Notes: generated by a model from the sequence alone, not told the origin. A stretch of DNA of 64,000 nucleotides from Actinomycetota bacterium (GCA_005888325.1 VAWU01000032.1:1-64000); one strand, 5' to 3'; shown: positions 34,568-44,107, counted from the stretch's first letter. Translations and numbers: made by a program.

Positions 34568-36927
34568 ATGGGCGCTGTGTCGATGCGTGTGCGCTCCGAG
34601 CTGCGCACTCGATGGCGGGCACTGGTCGGTCTCGCCCTGCTCATCGGTGTCGTGAGCGGCGCCGCGATCGGGGCGGCGGCGGGCGCTCGGCGCACCGACT
34701 CGGCATACCCGCGGTTCCTCGCAAGGTATGGCGCCTTCCAGGCCCAAGTGAGCACCGGAGGCAACACGCGGACCGACGAGATCTTCGATGAGATCGCCAA
34801 CCTGCCCCAAGTCGTAGGGACCTCCCGCTCGAGTCTGTTCGTCGCGACCCTGACCGCTCGCGGCCACAAGGTGTCGTTCCCGGACGTCCTCGTCCTCGCG
34901 GACCACGATTCCAGAAGCATCCGGTCCACGGAGGTGAAGGTCGTCCGAGGCCGGCTGCCCGATCCGACGGCGGTCGACGAGGCGGTGGCTGGGTACGCGT
35001 TTGCCGAACGCCTCGGGCTGCGACCGGGCGACCCGATGACCGTCTCAGTTGCGCGCCCGGAGGAAAGCAGCGGGTCCGGAGGTGCGGGCCAGGTCGAGAC
35101 GCAGGCGGTGCGCCTGGTCGGCGTGGTGGCGGCGGTGGGCAGCTTCGAGACGCTCACCGGCCGTGGATATCCGAACGTGGTCGGTCTGACGCCGGCGTTC
35201 TTCGGTGTCCATCGGCGAGCGGCGAAGACGGACGAGGACAGCCTGTCGGTCGCACTTCGGCACGGAGAGGCCGACCTTCCCGCGTTCGCTGAAGAAGTCC
35301 GCAGGCGCAAGTTCCCGCTCGACGGACCGCCCCAGGTCGCGTCGGCCTTCACCGCCGACGTGCAGGCCGTGAACCGCGTACCGATGGTCACGCTCTGGGC
35401 CGCATCCGGGCTCCTGGCGCTCGCTGCGCTCGCGATCCTTGGGCAGGCGCTGTCCCGCGAGACACTCGCCAGCGGCGAGGACTACCCCGTCCTGCGCGCG
35501 CTCGGCATGTCGCGTGGGGCGCTCATCGCGGTCTCGATGGTCAAGGTGATGCTCATCGCCTGTGGTGGAGCAGTGGTTGCGCTCGCCGTGGCGCTCCTCG
35601 TCTCGCCGCTCATGCCCCTCGGCTTGGCCCGCATCGCGGAGCCCGACCCCGGCATCGCCGTCGACTGGCTGGTACTCGGGGTGGGCGCCGCTTCCGTCGT
35701 GCTCCTCGTTTCGTCGACGGGAATGATTCCCGCCTGGCGAAGTGCGCGTCGGGCCGACAGGGTTGGAGCCCGTCGCGGACCCGACCGGCCGTCGGGCGTC
35801 ACAAGTGCGATCGCACGCGCGGGTATGCCGGCGTCGATGACCTCCGGGGTGAGGCTCGCGACGAGCGCCACCAGCCCTACGGAGCCGGTGCCCACCCGCT
35901 CAGCATTTCTCGGGGCAACGTTGGCCATCGCCGCGGTGACCGCCGCGCTCGTGTTCGCGTCCAGCCTGGAGCACCTCGTGCGCGAGCCGCATCTCTTCGG
36001 CTATTCCTGGGACGCAGCCGTCGCGGCCGAGCCTCCCAGCTTGGATGACATTGCGCGCGCGCTGCCGCGCGAACTTGTCGCCGATACCTGGAAGGGAACA
36101 TTCTTCGCAGGCGTCCGCGTCGAGGACCTCCTGCTCGACGCGTTCGTGAGCGATGGTCCGCCAGCCTCCATCATCCAGGGCCGCGCCCCCAGGGCGTCGA
36201 ACGAGGTCGCCCTCGACCCCAGGACGCTCGGTCAACTGGACAAAGGGGTAGGCGACACGGTGTCCGTGGCCGATGCCCCGCAGCAGGGCGAAGGACCTGC
36301 TGCCAAAGGCGCAGCCCGGCGAATGCGCGTCGTCGGCTCCTTTGCCGTCCCCCGCCTGCCCTTCCAGTCGAACGAGAATGCCGCACAGGGCGCCGCGCTC
36401 ACCCCCGGCGGGTTGTCATCGGTTTCCGGTGACGCCGCGTTCGCCGCCGTCTTCGTCCGTTTCCGCCCCGGGGTGGACCCGATCGACGGCGTGCAGCGGC
36501 TCAAGGAGGCAACGGGGTCACAAGCGTTCGCCGTGCGCCGTGGTTTCTGGGAGGCGTCTTGGGGTTACTCGCGGTGGGGACGCTCGCCCACGCGCTGTTC
36601 CTGACGATCCGACGCCGCCGGCGAGATCTCGCAATCTTGAAGACCCTTGGGTTCGTCGGCGCGCAGCTACGAGCGGCAGTCGCCTGGCTGACAGTTGCCA
36701 TCGTCGCGCCCGCGCTCCTGTTCGGCGTCCCACTAGGAATTGCCCTCGGGCGGTTGGGCTGGCGCGCGTTCGCCCGCTACCTGGCCGTTGTGCCGGAGCC
36801 GATCGCGCCCGCCTTGGGCACGCTGATCATTGTCGTGGCGGTGGGGGCGGTCACGAGCATCATCGCGGCCGCGCCCGCGCACATGGCCACCCATGTTCGG
36901 CCCGCGCACTTCCTCAGGACCGAGTGA
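34568..36927 (+). pseudogene. FtsX/MacB-type ABC permease, frameshifted
   Basis: The N-terminal part (34568-36604) encodes a permease: first helix RWRALVGLALLIGVVSG, an extracytoplasmic domain, and FtsX helices VPMVTLWAASGLLALAALAI and VSMVKVMLIACGGAVVALAV, then a second half. At about 36530-36545 the frame changes: AFAVRR continues in the wrong frame (GFWEASWG, stop at 36604), while the proper continuation WFLGGVLGLLAVGTLAHAL...RRRRRDLAILKTLGF...VRPAHFLRTE is in another frame to 36927. Compared with relatives, about 20 residues seem missing at the junction, so a small deletion is likely rather than a single-base slip. No ATP-binding partner gene is adjacent. Codon use seems slightly less GC-biased than in the neighbours. 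Confidence 0.75.
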
Positions 36928-37154
36928 GGAGGGGATCCCGGATCTCCGATCCGGAGCTCGGCGCGGTCGCGTTCCGTACGCGTTCCAAGTCGCGGGCCGC
37001 GTGTACGACCCCCACTACACGCTGAAGGACCGCGACGCGACCTACCTGCCGAAGGCCACGAGGGTGTCCGTCGTCCGCTTCAGTCCTCGCTTCCGCCTGG
37101 CGGCCACGCGCGCCGATCGCCACTGACGGCCGCGCGAGGACGGCCGACCGTCGG
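36928..37154. other. Intergenic tail of the repeat-bounded segment
   Basis: This 227-bp stretch contains no convincing gene. A short open frame ends at 37126 (PYAFQVAGRVYDPHYTLKD), just inside the right 21-bp repeat; it may be a remnant. The terminal part carries the inverted pair GGCCGACCGTCGG. Confidence 0.3.
37112..37132. repeat. 21-bp direct repeat, right copy
   Basis: Identical to 34049-34069 over 21 bp; the flanking bases differ on both sides. Together the two copies mark the likely ends of an inserted or duplicated segment. Confidence 0.8.
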
Positions 37155-37490
37155 TCACCGCTTGGCCGGCAGGGACCGCGCATACGTGGTCCCCAAGGTG
37201 ATCCACCTCAGCAGTTGACGCTTGGTACGAACGTCATCCGAGTCGACTCGCAGCCAGCCTTGCATCTCTCGCCCGCGCATCTCCATGGGACGGGCGTTGG
37301 TCGTCGTCACGAGCCGGTTGGACTTTGCGGGATCCACGCGGACCAACAGGCCGCCCTGACCGCTCGCAGCCACCGCCATGTTGCCTCCGATGAGGAAGGC
37401 GAGCCCGCCGAACATCTTCTTCTCGGTCACGCCCGACTCACCGGCCAGCCCCTCACGTATCCGATCCGCGAGCTCTGCGTCATACGCCAT
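37155..37490 (-). CDS. TfoX N-terminal domain protein
   Basis: 111 aa: LADRIREGLAGESGVTEKKMFGGLAFLIGGNMAVAA and LLVRVDPAKSNRLV are the TfoX-N fold, and MEMRGREMQGWLRV follows. In gammaproteobacteria TfoX controls competence genes; small actinobacterial homologues like this have unknown roles and lack the C-terminal domain. It overlaps the dehydrogenase gene by 11 bp, so they are probably co-transcribed. Confidence 0.85.
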   Translation of the reverse strand: MAYDAELADRIREGLAGESGVTEKKMFGGLAFLIGGNMAVAASGQGGLLVRVDPAKSNRLVTTTNARPMEMRGREMQGWLRVDSDDVRTKRQLLRWITLGTTYARSLPAKR

Positions 37491-38565
37491 AGGGCGATCG
37501 TATGGTGCCCACTCCGGGGATCAAGGGCAGGTCGAGCGGGGTGACCCAACCCGGCGGCAGGTCGTTGACCGCGGGGACGGCGTTGAGCGCACGGAGTCCC
37601 GTCGCCAGACAGCCGGCGGTCGCCGCGTCCCGACCGCTGCCATCAGTGAACCGGAAGGCGGTCTCCTGGGTGATCGACGGTGTCCCCTCGATCTCGACCC
37701 GGTAGACGTCGTCCTGGGTGCCGCGGGGCCAGTCGGGCGCAGTGCCGGCGCCGACGCGGTTCACGTGCTCGAGCTGTATGCGGGTCTCGCCCCGGTAGAC
37801 GCCGTCGATCGTGAAGTTGATCGCAGCCACCTCACCCGGGTGGATCACCCCCTTGGCCGTCTTGATCTCCTCGTCGGTGATCCACTTGTCCCACGTGGTG
37901 GTGATCTCGTCGAGCCGGATGCCGACGGCGTGCGCCATCATCGGCACCGTCGCACCCCACGCCATGGTGAGGATGTCGGGGTGCTCGAGCATCGCCGGGA
38001 ACTCCGGTGGACGTCCGATGCCCATCTCGTTCTCGTAGTCACCCTCGTAGTTGCTGTAGTCGAGGATCTCGAGGGCGCGGACAACGCGCACCTCGGCGCA
38101 GAGGCCCATGAGCGTCATGGGGAAGAGGTCGTTGGCGAAGCCGGGGTCGATCCCGGTCGTGAAGCACGACGACCCACCCTCCTCGCAGGCTTCGGTGATC
38201 GGGACGACCCAGTCCGGCGGGTTGAGCGTCATCGCCGGCCACACCCAGGGCGTCATCGCCGTCGAGCACACGTCGATGCCCGCCCGGAGGAAGGCGCCGA
38301 TGTCGCGGATGTTGTCGAGCGCGTGCGCCGCCGTCGGTCCGTAGTGGACGAGGGCATCGGGCGCGAGCGCGATGAGGGCGTCGAGGTCGTCCGTGGCGGC
38401 GAGCCCGGTGGGAGCGCGGCCACAGAGCTCGCCGACATCCTTCCCCACCTTCTCCGGATTGCTGACGCCGACTCCGACGAGCTCGAACATCGGGTGCGAA
38501 AGGATCTCCGGGATCACGAGCCTTCCCACGAAGCCGGTACCCCAGACCGCGACTCTCTTGGTCAT
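37480..38565 (-). CDS. NAD(P)-binding amino-acid-dehydrogenase-like protein
   Basis: 361 aa. N-terminal Rossmann motif VAVWGTGFVGRLVIPEIL, with dihydrodipicolinate-reductase-like organisation (LVHYGPTAAHALDNIRDI, SSCFTTGIDPGFANDLFP). The best family match is the 2,4-diaminopentanoate dehydrogenase/DapB-like group; the true substrate is not evident. First gene of a two-gene unit with the TfoX protein. Confidence 0.75.
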   Translation of the reverse strand: MTKRVAVWGTGFVGRLVIPEILSHPMFELVGVGVSNPEKVGKDVGELCGRAPTGLAATDDLDALIALAPDALVHYGPTAAHALDNIRDIGAFLRAGIDVCSTAMTPWVWPAMTLNPPDWVVPITEACEEGGSSCFTTGIDPGFANDLFPMTLMGLCAEVRVVRALEILDYSNYEGDYENEMGIGRPPEFPAMLEHPDILTMAWGATVPMMAHAVGIRLDEITTTWDKWITDEEIKTAKGVIHPGEVAAINFTIDGVYRGETRIQLEHVNRVGAGTAPDWPRGTQDDVYRVEIEGTPSITQETAFRFTDGSGRDAATAGCLATGLRALNAVPAVNDLPPGWVTPLDLPLIPGVGTIRSPYGV

Positions 38566-38634
38566 CTGCGTCCTCTCTGCTCTTCTCGGGTCAGCGCATC
38601 ATCACTCGCGAGCTTCCGCCTGACCACCTGAGGC

Positions 38635-40749
38635 TCAGCCCGAGGCGCGCAGCAGCACGACCGAGCGCGATTCGAGATCGACGATCGACTGCGCCTTGAA
38701 GCTCGTGTCGGCGCGCCCGTCGTCGGCTGTGTCGAGCTCGAGGTCATAGGCCGGGGCCCACCGATCGTCGGGCAGCACGAAACCGACCCGCTCGGCCGCA
38801 CCGTTGAGCAGCAGGAGGAAGCTGTCGTCGGTCACCTGCTCGCCACGCGGTCCGGGCTCCCCGATGGCGTCGCCGTTGAGGAACACGCCGAGGCAGCGCA
38901 CGTGGCCCGACACCCATTCCTGTTCGGTCATCTCGTGTCCGTCGGGCGCCAACCAACCCACGTCCGCGAGGAACGACCCGTGGATGGGCCGGCCCTGGAA
39001 GAAACGGCGCCGGCGGAACACCGGATGGGCGCGCCGCAGCTCGATCAGCCGTTGCGTGAAGGCGAGCAGCGCGTCCGCGCGTGCATCGAGCGCCCAGTCG
39101 CACCACGAGATCTCGTTGTCCTGGCAGTACGCGTTGTTGTTGCCCAGCTGGGTGCGGCCGAGCTCGTCGCCCGCGAGCAGCATCGGCACGCCCTGCGCCA
39201 GCAGAAGCGTGGCGAGGAAGTTGCGCTTCTGGCGATCGCGCAGCTGGAGCACGGCGGGGTCGTCGGTGTCACCCTCGACGCCGCAGTTCCACGAGCGGTT
39301 GTCGTCGGTGCCGTCCGCGTTAGCCTCGCCGTTGGCCTGGTTGCGCTTGTGTTCGTACGAGACGAGGTCGTGCAGCGTGAACCCGTCGTGCGCGGTGACG
39401 AAGTTGATCGACGCGTACGGACGTCGGCCGTCGTCCTGGTAGAGGTCGCTCGAGCCCGTGAGGCGGTACCCCATCTCCGCCAGGCTGGGCTCGTGGCCGC
39501 GCCAGAAGTCGCGCACGGCGTCGCGGAACTTCCCGTTCCATTCGGTCCACAGCACGGGGAAGTTTCCTACCTGATAGCCACCCTCACCGACGTCCCACGG
39601 CTCGGCGATCAGCTTCACGCGCGAGACGACGGGGTCTTGATGGATGAGGTCGAAGAACGAGCTCAAGCGGTCGACCTCGTGGAACCCTCGGGCCAGCGCA
39701 GAGGCGAGGTCGAAGCGGAACCCGTCGACGTGCATCTCCGTCACCCAATAGCGGAGGCTGTCCATGATGAGGCGCAGCACCTCTGGATGCCGCGCGTTCA
39801 GCGTGTTGCCTGTGCCCGTGTAGTCGACGTACCGGCTCCGGTCGCTCTCGTCGAGGCGGTAGTACGCGGCGTTGTCGATGCCGCGCAGGCTCAGGGTCGG
39901 GCCCCGATGATCTCCCTCTGCCGTGTGGTTGTACACGACGTCGAGGATCACCTCGATTCTCGCGGCATGGAGCGTGCGCACCAGGGCTTTGAACTCGCGT
40001 ACCTGCTCGCCTCTCCTCCCCGACGACGAGTAGCGCGCGTGTGGCGCGAAGTACCCGAGGGAGTTGTAGCCCCAGTAGTTGCGCAGACCGCGCTCGACGA
40101 CGATGGGCTCGGAGAAGAAATGGTGCACGGGCAGCAGCTCGACCGCGGTGACGCCGAGCCCGGTCAAATGACCGATCGCCGCGGGGTGGGCGAGCCCCGC
40201 GTAGGTCCCCCGGAGCGCGTCGGGCACGTCGGGGTGCCGCGCCGTGAAACCCCGCACGTGGGTCTCGTAGATGACGGTCTCGTGCCACGGCGTGCGCGGC
40301 TGGCGGTCGTCGCCCCACGGAAAGGACGCATCGACCACGACCGACCACGGGACGTGCGCCGCCGAATCGCGCGGGTCCGCGACGTCGTCGGCCGCGCCGC
40401 GCGTGTAGCCGTAGATGGCGTCGTCCCAGTCGGCCACCCGGTCGATGGCGCGGGCGTAGGGATCGACGAGGAGCTTGGCCGGGTTGAACCGCAGCCCCCA
40501 CCCGGGGTCGTAGGGACCGTGCACCCGGTAGCCGTAGTGCTGGCCGGGGGCGACTCCGGGCACGTAGCCGTGCCACACGTGGGCCGTGACCTCGGCGAGC
40601 GGAAGGCGCTCCTCGCGACCGCCCTCGTCGAAGAGGCACAGCTCGACCGCCTCCGCCGCTTCCGAGAACAGCGCGAAGTTGGTGCCCTCGCCGTCCCACG
40701 TGGCGCCGAGCGGCTCGGGGAGTCCGGGCCAGACCTGTCGCTCGCTCAT
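38635..40749 (-). CDS. glgX: Glycogen debranching enzyme GlgX
   Basis: 704 aa from ATG 40749. N-terminal CBM48 domain ([27 protein letters not shown]), then the GH13 barrel: [38 protein letters not shown] (nucleophile Asp near residue 347), [12 protein letters not shown] (acid/base Glu) and [19 protein letters not shown]. It hydrolyses alpha-1,6 branches of glycogen or limit dextrin. The start codon lies inside the first unit of an 86-bp duplication; longer in-frame starts fall in repeat sequence and are unlikely. Confidence 0.95.
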   Translation of the reverse strand: MSERQVWPGLPEPLGATWDGEGTNFALFSEAAEAVELCLFDEGGREERLPLAEVTAHVWHGYVPGVAPGQHYGYRVHGPYDPGWGLRFNPAKLLVDPYARAIDRVADWDDAIYGYTRGAADDVADPRDSAAHVPWSVVVDASFPWGDDRQPRTPWHETVIYETHVRGFTARHPDVPDALRGTYAGLAHPAAIGHLTGLGVTAVELLPVHHFFSEPIVVERGLRNYWGYNSLGYFAPHARYSSSGRRGEQVREFKALVRTLHAARIEVILDVVYNHTAEGDHRGPTLSLRGIDNAAYYRLDESDRSRYVDYTGTGNTLNARHPEVLRLIMDSLRYWVTEMHVDGFRFDLASALARGFHEVDRLSSFFDLIHQDPVVSRVKLIAEPWDVGEGGYQVGNFPVLWTEWNGKFRDAVRDFWRGHEPSLAEMGYRLTGSSDLYQDDGRRPYASINFVTAHDGFTLHDLVSYEHKRNQANGEANADGTDDNRSWNCGVEGDTDDPAVLQLRDRQKRNFLATLLLAQGVPMLLAGDELGRTQLGNNNAYCQDNEISWCDWALDARADALLAFTQRLIELRRAHPVFRRRRFFQGRPIHGSFLADVGWLAPDGHEMTEQEWVSGHVRCLGVFLNGDAIGEPGPRGEQVTDDSFLLLLNGAAERVGFVLPDDRWAPAYDLELDTADDGRADTSFKAQSIVDLESRSVVLLRASG

Positions 40750-40944
40750 CGGCCCACCGTGCCTCGTCCCTCGGCCGGTGCACCGATCTGCCACATGGGA
40801 GCTGCGCTCCTCGCTCCGCTGCGGTGCTCGCTCACCGGTCCACCGTGCCTCGTCCCTCGGCCGGTGCACCGATCTGCCACATGGGAGCTGCGCTCCTCGC
40901 TCCGCTCTGCTTCTGAGCGGCGTGGTGCTCGCTCACCGGCCCCG
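40741..40944. repeat. 86-bp tandem duplication between queE and glgX
   Basis: Copy 1 is 40741-40826 and copy 2 begins at 40827; the first 80 bp match at 78 positions. Copy 2 carries an extra 15 bp near its end, and a third copy start (about 17 bp) lies at 40928-40944. Copy 1 contains the glgX ATG; copy 2 has CAC in place of that CAT. The partial third copy contains the queE stop codon. Confidence 0.9.
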
Positions 40945-41613
40945 CTCGGCGCCCCAGAGCAGGATGTGCAGGCGAGGGGTGAGATGCCATCCCCGGGCCA
41001 CGACGTCGTCCTCCAGTCGCCGGGCGCGCGCCACGAGCGTCGGCGCGTCGGTGCCCTCCGGCATCACCCAGACATCGGTCAGGCCGCACTCGGCGACCAC
41101 GGCGTCGATCTCGTCGAGATCCTGCGGTCCGCACACCACGAACTTGAACACGGCCTTGCCGGTGGCCTGAAAGGCGCGCAGCACGTCGGGCTTGTGCCGG
41201 CGGCTCCGCTCGATGCCGGCGTTGGCGAGCTTCGGTGAGACGTTGAACCGGTCGATGTACGCGACCAACGCCGGCTCGGGCACATGGATGCCGTTCGTCT
41301 CCACCTCGACGCCGAGCCCGGGCAGCTGCTTCAGCAGCTCGACGATCGCGCGCTGTTGCAGGAGCGGCTCGCCTCCGGTGACGACGACCATCGGCACGTC
41401 CATCGCCCGAATCGTCGCGGCCACCTCGTCGACGGAGAGCTCGCGCAGCTCCATCGCGGGGTCGTAGCGCTTCCAGTCCCACGAGTAGGGCGTGTCGCAC
41501 CACGAGCAGTTGAGCGAGCAGCGCCCCAGGCGCACGAAGCCCGCCCGCCGGCCCGCCGACGGGCCCTCTCCCTGCAGCGTCGGCCCGAAGAGCTCGGAGA
41601 CGACGAGCGTCAT
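40933..41613 (-). CDS. queE: 7-carboxy-7-deazaguanine synthase QueE
   Basis: 226 aa from ATG 41613. Radical SAM enzyme with the CX3CX2C cluster motif as CSLNCSWCDTPYSWDW, plus FGPTLQGEGPSAGRRAGFVRLG, VVVTGGEPLLQQ and VETNG. It forms the deazaguanine ring from 6-carboxytetrahydropterin in preQ0/queuosine synthesis. ATGA overlap with queC supports an operon. queD, queF and folE are not in the window. Confidence 0.93.
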   Translation of the reverse strand: MTLVVSELFGPTLQGEGPSAGRRAGFVRLGRCSLNCSWCDTPYSWDWKRYDPAMELRELSVDEVAATIRAMDVPMVVVTGGEPLLQQRAIVELLKQLPGLGVEVETNGIHVPEPALVAYIDRFNVSPKLANAGIERSRRHKPDVLRAFQATGKAVFKFVVCGPQDLDEIDAVVAECGLTDVWVMPEGTDAPTLVARARRLEDDVVARGWHLTPRLHILLWGAERGR

Positions 41614-42278
41614 CCGGGCATCGCGGGATCGGGCGTCCCCGCCTCGGCGAACCCCTTCGCCCGTAGCGCGCACGCGTCGCAACGCCCGCACGGAACGTCG
41701 TCGCCCCGGTAGCAGGACCAGGTCAGGTGGAGGGGCGCGCCGAGCGAGACCCCGAGGCGCACGATGTCGGCCTTGGTGAGCGCGATGAGCGGTGTGCGGA
41801 CCTCGACGGGGTTGCCCTCGACGCCGCGTTTGAGCGCGAGCGCGGCCGCGGCCTCGAACGCACGCACGAACTCGGGGCGGCAGTCGGGGTAACCGCTGTA
41901 GTCGAGCGCGTTGACGCCGAGGTACACGACGTCGGCGCAGCGCGCCTCGGAGACTCCCATCGCGACCGCGAGGAAGACGAGGTTTCGAGCCGGGACGTAG
42001 GTGACCGGTATCGCGTCGCCGGCGTCACCCGGCTGCGCGTCGGGAACCGCGATCATGGGGTCGGTGAGGGCGGAGCCGCCCCACTGCGACGCGTCGAGCA
42101 CCACGACCAGGTGCTCGGCGCCATAGTGCGCGGCAACGAGCGCGGCGCGGTCGAGCTCGACGCGATGGCGCTGCCCGTAGTCGAACGTGAGCGCGAGCAC
42201 GCCGTCCGTGTCGCGCGCCGCGAGGGCCATGCACACCGTCGAGTCGAGACCACCCGACAGGATCACCAGACCCGACAT
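41610..42278 (-). CDS. queC: 7-cyano-7-deazaguanine synthase QueC
   Basis: 222 aa. ATP-pyrophosphatase-type P-loop ILSGGLDSTVC (residues 6-16), RHRVELDRAA, YVPARNLVFLAVAMG, and the zinc-binding Cys set WSCYRGDDVPCGRCDAC near the C-terminus. Converts 7-carboxy-7-deazaguanine to preQ0. First gene of the queC-queE pair. No preQ1 riboswitch is visible upstream. Confidence 0.95.
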   Translation of the reverse strand: MSGLVILSGGLDSTVCMALAARDTDGVLALTFDYGQRHRVELDRAALVAAHYGAEHLVVVLDASQWGGSALTDPMIAVPDAQPGDAGDAIPVTYVPARNLVFLAVAMGVSEARCADVVYLGVNALDYSGYPDCRPEFVRAFEAAAALALKRGVEGNPVEVRTPLIALTKADIVRLGVSLGAPLHLTWSCYRGDDVPCGRCDACALRAKGFAEAGTPDPAMPG

Positions 42279-42351
42279 CAGCTCATTCCGCCGTGACCTC
42301 GACCAGGCATCCCGGTCATCACGCTACCCCGCTGTGGTTCAATGCCCGCCC

Positions 42352-42810
42352 ATGACCGATGACGCCGCCCGTGCCATGGCCGAGGGTGCCGAGAGCATCC
42401 CCTTCAACACCTGGTTGGGGCTGAAGACGGTCGTCGCCGAGCCCGGCCACTTCGAGGTGCGCCTGCCGTGGCGCGCCGAGCTGGGCAACCACCTCGGCGC
42501 GGTGCACGCCGTCCCGATCGTCGCGCCAGCGGAGATGGCCTCGGGATGCGCGGTGGCGACGGCCATGTCGAGTCTGCTGGCCGAAGGCTTCGTGCCGATC
42601 GCCAAGTCGCTGCGCGTGCGCTACCGCAAGATCGCCAACGGCGACCTCACTGCCGTCTGCCGCGTGGACGCGTCCGTGCTCGAGCAGGCTGAAGCCGGTG
42701 CGCGCGCCGACGGCCGCGCCGACTTCGAGATCCCCGTCGGCATCGAGGACGCCACGGGGGTGCAGATCGCCGAGTGCACGGTGGAGTGGGCGATCCGCAA
42801 GATGGGCTGA
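42352..42810 (+). CDS. Hot-dog fold protein, DUF4442 / thioesterase-like
   Basis: 152 aa from ATG 42352. Hot-dog pattern: NTWLGLKTVVAEPGHFEVRL, GAVHAVPIVAPAEMASGCAVATAM and VRYRKIANGDLTAVCRVD. It resembles PaaI/DUF4442 thioesterases acting on acyl-CoA. The usual catalytic Asp is not obvious. The stop is followed 18 bp later by hairpin repeat copy B. Confidence 0.75.
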   Translation: MTDDAARAMAEGAESIPFNTWLGLKTVVAEPGHFEVRLPWRAELGNHLGAVHAVPIVAPAEMASGCAVATAMSSLLAEGFVPIAKSLRVRYRKIANGDLTAVCRVDASVLEQAEAGARADGRADFEIPVGIEDATGVQIAECTVEWAIRKMG

Positions 42811-42828
42811 CGACGCAAGGCCGCTCCT

Positions 42829-42875
42829 TTCTTGTCGCACGCAGCCGTCCTGACGACGGCTGCCTACGACAAGAA
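42829..42875. repeat. Dispersed hairpin repeat, copy B (probable bidirectional terminator)
   Basis: Arms TTCTTGTCG (42829-42837) and CGACAAGAA (42867-42875), 29 nt apart, with a perfect inner 9-bp stem GCAGCCGTC (42841-42849) / GACGGCTGC (42855-42863). It sits between convergent genes, 3 bp from the nitroreductase stop. T-rich on the left and A-rich on the right, as a bidirectional terminator would be. Confidence 0.8.
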
Positions 42876-42878
42876 GGT

Positions 42879-43577
42879 TCAGGAGCCGGCCCGGGGGCCG
42901 GCGCCCGAGTGGCGGGTGCCCTCGGGCTCGACGGCCCACGGCGCGCTAGTGCCCCACGCATCGTCGAAGACCAGCTCGCGCACCGGCCGGCGGCGCACCG
43001 GCCCGTGGCCGCCCTCGGGATGGCCGAGGGTGATGGTTGCCGCCACCAACACGTCGTCGGGGATGTCGAGCAGCGCGCGGAGCTCGGCTTCGACGGGCGC
43101 GTGCCACAGCGTCATAACGCCGCCCAGGCCGATGGCCCGGGCGGCCAGGAGCAGGTTCTGGCATGCGGGGTACACCGACGCGCCCTCGTGCGGACCGGTG
43201 TCCCGATGGCGCACCAGACATGCGAGAACCACGACTGGCGTCTGCTCGAAGCCGTCGACGAAGCGCTGCATGGTGCGCGCCATGCGCGCCTTCGGCGACG
43301 CGTCGTCGGCGCCCGACCCCGCCGCGTACCCGTCGGCATCGCGCTTCGTCGCCCACATGCGACGGAAGCCCACACCGAGCACGGCCTTGGCGCGCACCGC
43401 GCGCGGGCCGTCGCGAAGGACGAGGAACCGGAACTGCTGCCGGTTGGAGCCCGACGGCGCACGCGTCGCCGCGAAGAGCACGGTGGCCAGGTCGGCGGTC
43501 GACACCGGCTCGGTCGTGAGCCGCCGGATCGCGCGCGTCGTCGCCAGTCCTTCGAGGAGACCGATCTCGCTGTCCAC
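42879..43577 (-). CDS. Nitroreductase family protein
   Basis: 232 aa, GTG start. FMN-binding nitroreductase fold: TTRAIRRL, TRAPSGSNRQQFRFLVL, QNLLLAARAIGLGGVMTLWH and ITLGHPEGGHGPVRRRP near the end. Reduces nitro groups or quinones with NAD(P)H. It begins just 2 bp after the 3' end of the tRNA gene on the same strand. Confidence 0.88.
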   Translation of the reverse strand: MDSEIGLLEGLATTRAIRRLTTEPVSTADLATVLFAATRAPSGSNRQQFRFLVLRDGPRAVRAKAVLGVGFRRMWATKRDADGYAAGSGADDASPKARMARTMQRFVDGFEQTPVVVLACLVRHRDTGPHEGASVYPACQNLLLAARAIGLGGVMTLWHAPVEAELRALLDIPDDVLVAATITLGHPEGGHGPVRRRPVRELVFDDAWGTSAPWAVEPEGTRHSGAGPRAGS

Positions 43578-43579
43578 GT

Positions 43580-43652
43580 GGGGACGGAGGGATTCGAACC
43601 CTCACTGAAGGCGTTTTAAGCGCCCCGCCTCTGCCGATTGGGCCACGTCCCC
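43580..43652 (-). tRNA. tRNA with UAA anticodon (Leu), 73 nt, short variable arm
   Basis: Acceptor stem GGGGACG/CGTCCCC (7 bp), D arm GCCC...GGC, anticodon stem GGGCG/CGCCT with loop CTTAAAA, and T arm GAGGG-TTCGAAT-CCCTC. The anticodon is UAA, which reads leucine UUA. The discriminator base is A, as in tRNA-Leu, but the variable region is only 5 nt, whereas leucine tRNAs are normally type II with a long arm. CCA is not encoded. UUA is a very rare codon in such DNA. Confidence 0.85.
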
Positions 43653-44038
43653 CCATCGACCGTAGTCCGGCGAGCCAACGGTTCTCGTCGTGCTCGGCCG
43701 CTGCCGGGATGCACGTCGTCGGGACACGCGTCGTCGGGGGACACGTCGTCGGGGCACACGGCCTGCCACAGCGACGCGCGCACGCGCTCGGCCGCCGGGC
43801 CCGAGAGCCCGTTGGCGGCGACCACGCCGTCGACGAGGTCGGCGACCACGGCGTGGAGGCGCCTGCCGCGCCGGCGCACCGCAACCACCGCGCCGCCACC
43901 GGGCTGGCGCCGTAGCGTGCGGTCGGCACCCGCGAGCCCCGGCGGGCTCCGGAACGCGGGCGCGGTGAGGCCGCGCCGGCGGGCTTCGGAGGCGAGCGCG
44001 CGCGCGGAGCGGGCGAAGGCGAGCGAGTCGGCCGGCAT
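43616..44038 (-). CDS. Hypothetical protein whose 3' end runs into the tRNA gene
   Basis: Up to 140 aa. The N-terminal 95 residues (SLAFARSARALASEARRRGLTAP, VADLVDGVVAANGLSG) look like a real conserved actinobacterial protein. The C-terminal part contains short repeats (CPDDVSPDDACPDD, a 15-bp tandem repeat near 43715-43765) and ends inside the tRNA, so the true C-terminus may be degraded. Function unknown. Confidence 0.45.
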   Translation of the reverse strand: MPADSLAFARSARALASEARRRGLTAPAFRSPPGLAGADRTLRRQPGGGAVVAVRRRGRRLHAVVADLVDGVVAANGLSGPAAERVRASLWQAVCPDDVSPDDACPDDVHPGSGRARREPLARRTTVDGGTWPNRQRRGA

Positions 44039-44107
44039 GGTCCCAGCCTCGCAGGGGGGTAGGACAATGAGCCGATCGCGTCACGGCCCCGGCGCATACT
44101 CGATGGA

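Noticed and set aside
42279-42351. preQ1 riboswitch near queC
   Set aside because: The region is short and lies between divergent genes, with no aptamer-like sequence.
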